Assembly: GCA_002338255.1 (NCBI GenBank)
Contig: DDHX01000062.1
Coordinates: 56,941-62,244 of the forward strand
Direction of reading: 5' to 3'
DNA: 5,304 bases
DNA from: Ruminococcaceae bacterium UBA1865
GTDB lineage: Bacteria > Bacillota > Clostridia > Oscillospirales > Acutalibacteraceae
Below are positions 5,133-5,304 of the stretch, piece by piece. Made by a program: the position numbers and the translations under genes. The notes beneath the pieces were generated by a model. That model was given only the letters and a program-made list of their open reading frames with translations. It was not told the origin of the DNA and did not search any database. Position 1 is the first letter of the stretch. Every line of letters starts with the position of its first letter.

Positions 5133-5304
5133 CTACTGAATAATTCTTACTCGAATAATTTCGGGCAGCTTTTCAATATTGGCAGCCGTGTCATCCTTTA
5201 CTTTTCCGGTCACATCGAGAATGGTATAAGCGTAATCCTTCTTGGATTTACTCTGCATGTTTTCAATGTTGATGCCGTTGTCTGCAAGCGCGCCGGACAA
5301 AAGG
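5133..5304 (-). CDS. serA: D-3-phosphoglycerate dehydrogenase, C-terminal ACT domain (partial, 5' end outside window)
   Basis: On the minus strand the frame is open from the window edge to a TAG stop at 5133-5135, giving 56 residues starting LLSGALADNGINIENM. The pattern NGINIENMQSKSKKDYAYTILDV, then a charged linker and IIRVRIIQ at the end, is that of the short C-terminal ACT domain of clostridial SerA, where serine binding or subunit contact occurs. SerA oxidises 3-phosphoglycerate with NAD as the first step of serine synthesis. Family members of this type have roughly 385-390 residues, so some 330 lie beyond the window and the catalytic part is not visible. Another ACT-domain protein is possible but less likely given the KSKKDYAYTILDV and terminal IRVRII signatures. 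It is convergent with nagA and shares its terminator. Confidence 0.82.
   Translation of the reverse strand, partial: LLSGALADNGINIENMQSKSKKDYAYTILDVTGKVKDDTAANIEKLPEIIRVRIIQ

Overview
The window reads as a chromosomal piece of a low-to-moderate GC Gram-positive anaerobe, most likely class Clostridia and perhaps the Oscillospirales/Ruminococcaceae side. The evidence is a Firmicute-type RNA polymerase alpha C-terminal domain followed by rplQ, strong AGGAGG-like ribosome binding sites, sigma-A-type promoters with 17-bp spacers, secreted proteins with Gram-positive signal peptides, and a short ACT-domain SerA tail. The taxonomic call is inference from protein style, not a database match.

Layout, left to right: (1) the 3' end of rpoA and all of rplQ, the tail of the large ribosomal-protein operon, closed by a strong intrinsic terminator at 606-636. 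(2) A 275-bp regulatory gap holding that terminator, an AT-rich inverted repeat, a good promoter and a structured mRNA leader. (3) Two tandem, clearly paralogous genes for secreted proteins of 590 and 313 residues. Each has a 28-residue signal peptide, one N-terminal Ig-like (BIG-type) segment, and then five or two copies of an 80-95-residue repeat that I do not recognise as a named family. They are separated by a terminator, and the second has its own promoter with a near-perfect dyad over the -35 box. (4) nagA, an apparently monocistronic N-acetylglucosamine-6-phosphate deacetylase gene with its own promoter. (5) A 14-bp perfect stem serving as a terminator for the convergent pair nagA and serA; only the last 56 codons of serA (minus strand) are inside the window.

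The housekeeping genes (rpoA, rplQ, nagA, serA) are ordinary. The part worth attention is the secreted-repeat pair and its control regions. The two proteins probably arose by duplication, but each has its own transcription signals. In the second gene a CCTCCTCC tract in the promoter spacer could pair with the ribosome binding site only in read-through transcripts, which would insulate the gene from upstream transcription. There is no tRNA, rRNA, CRISPR array, transposase, integrase or recognisable defence system in the window. The function of the secreted pair cannot be deduced from sequence alone; a role at the cell surface or in the extracellular matrix is inference.
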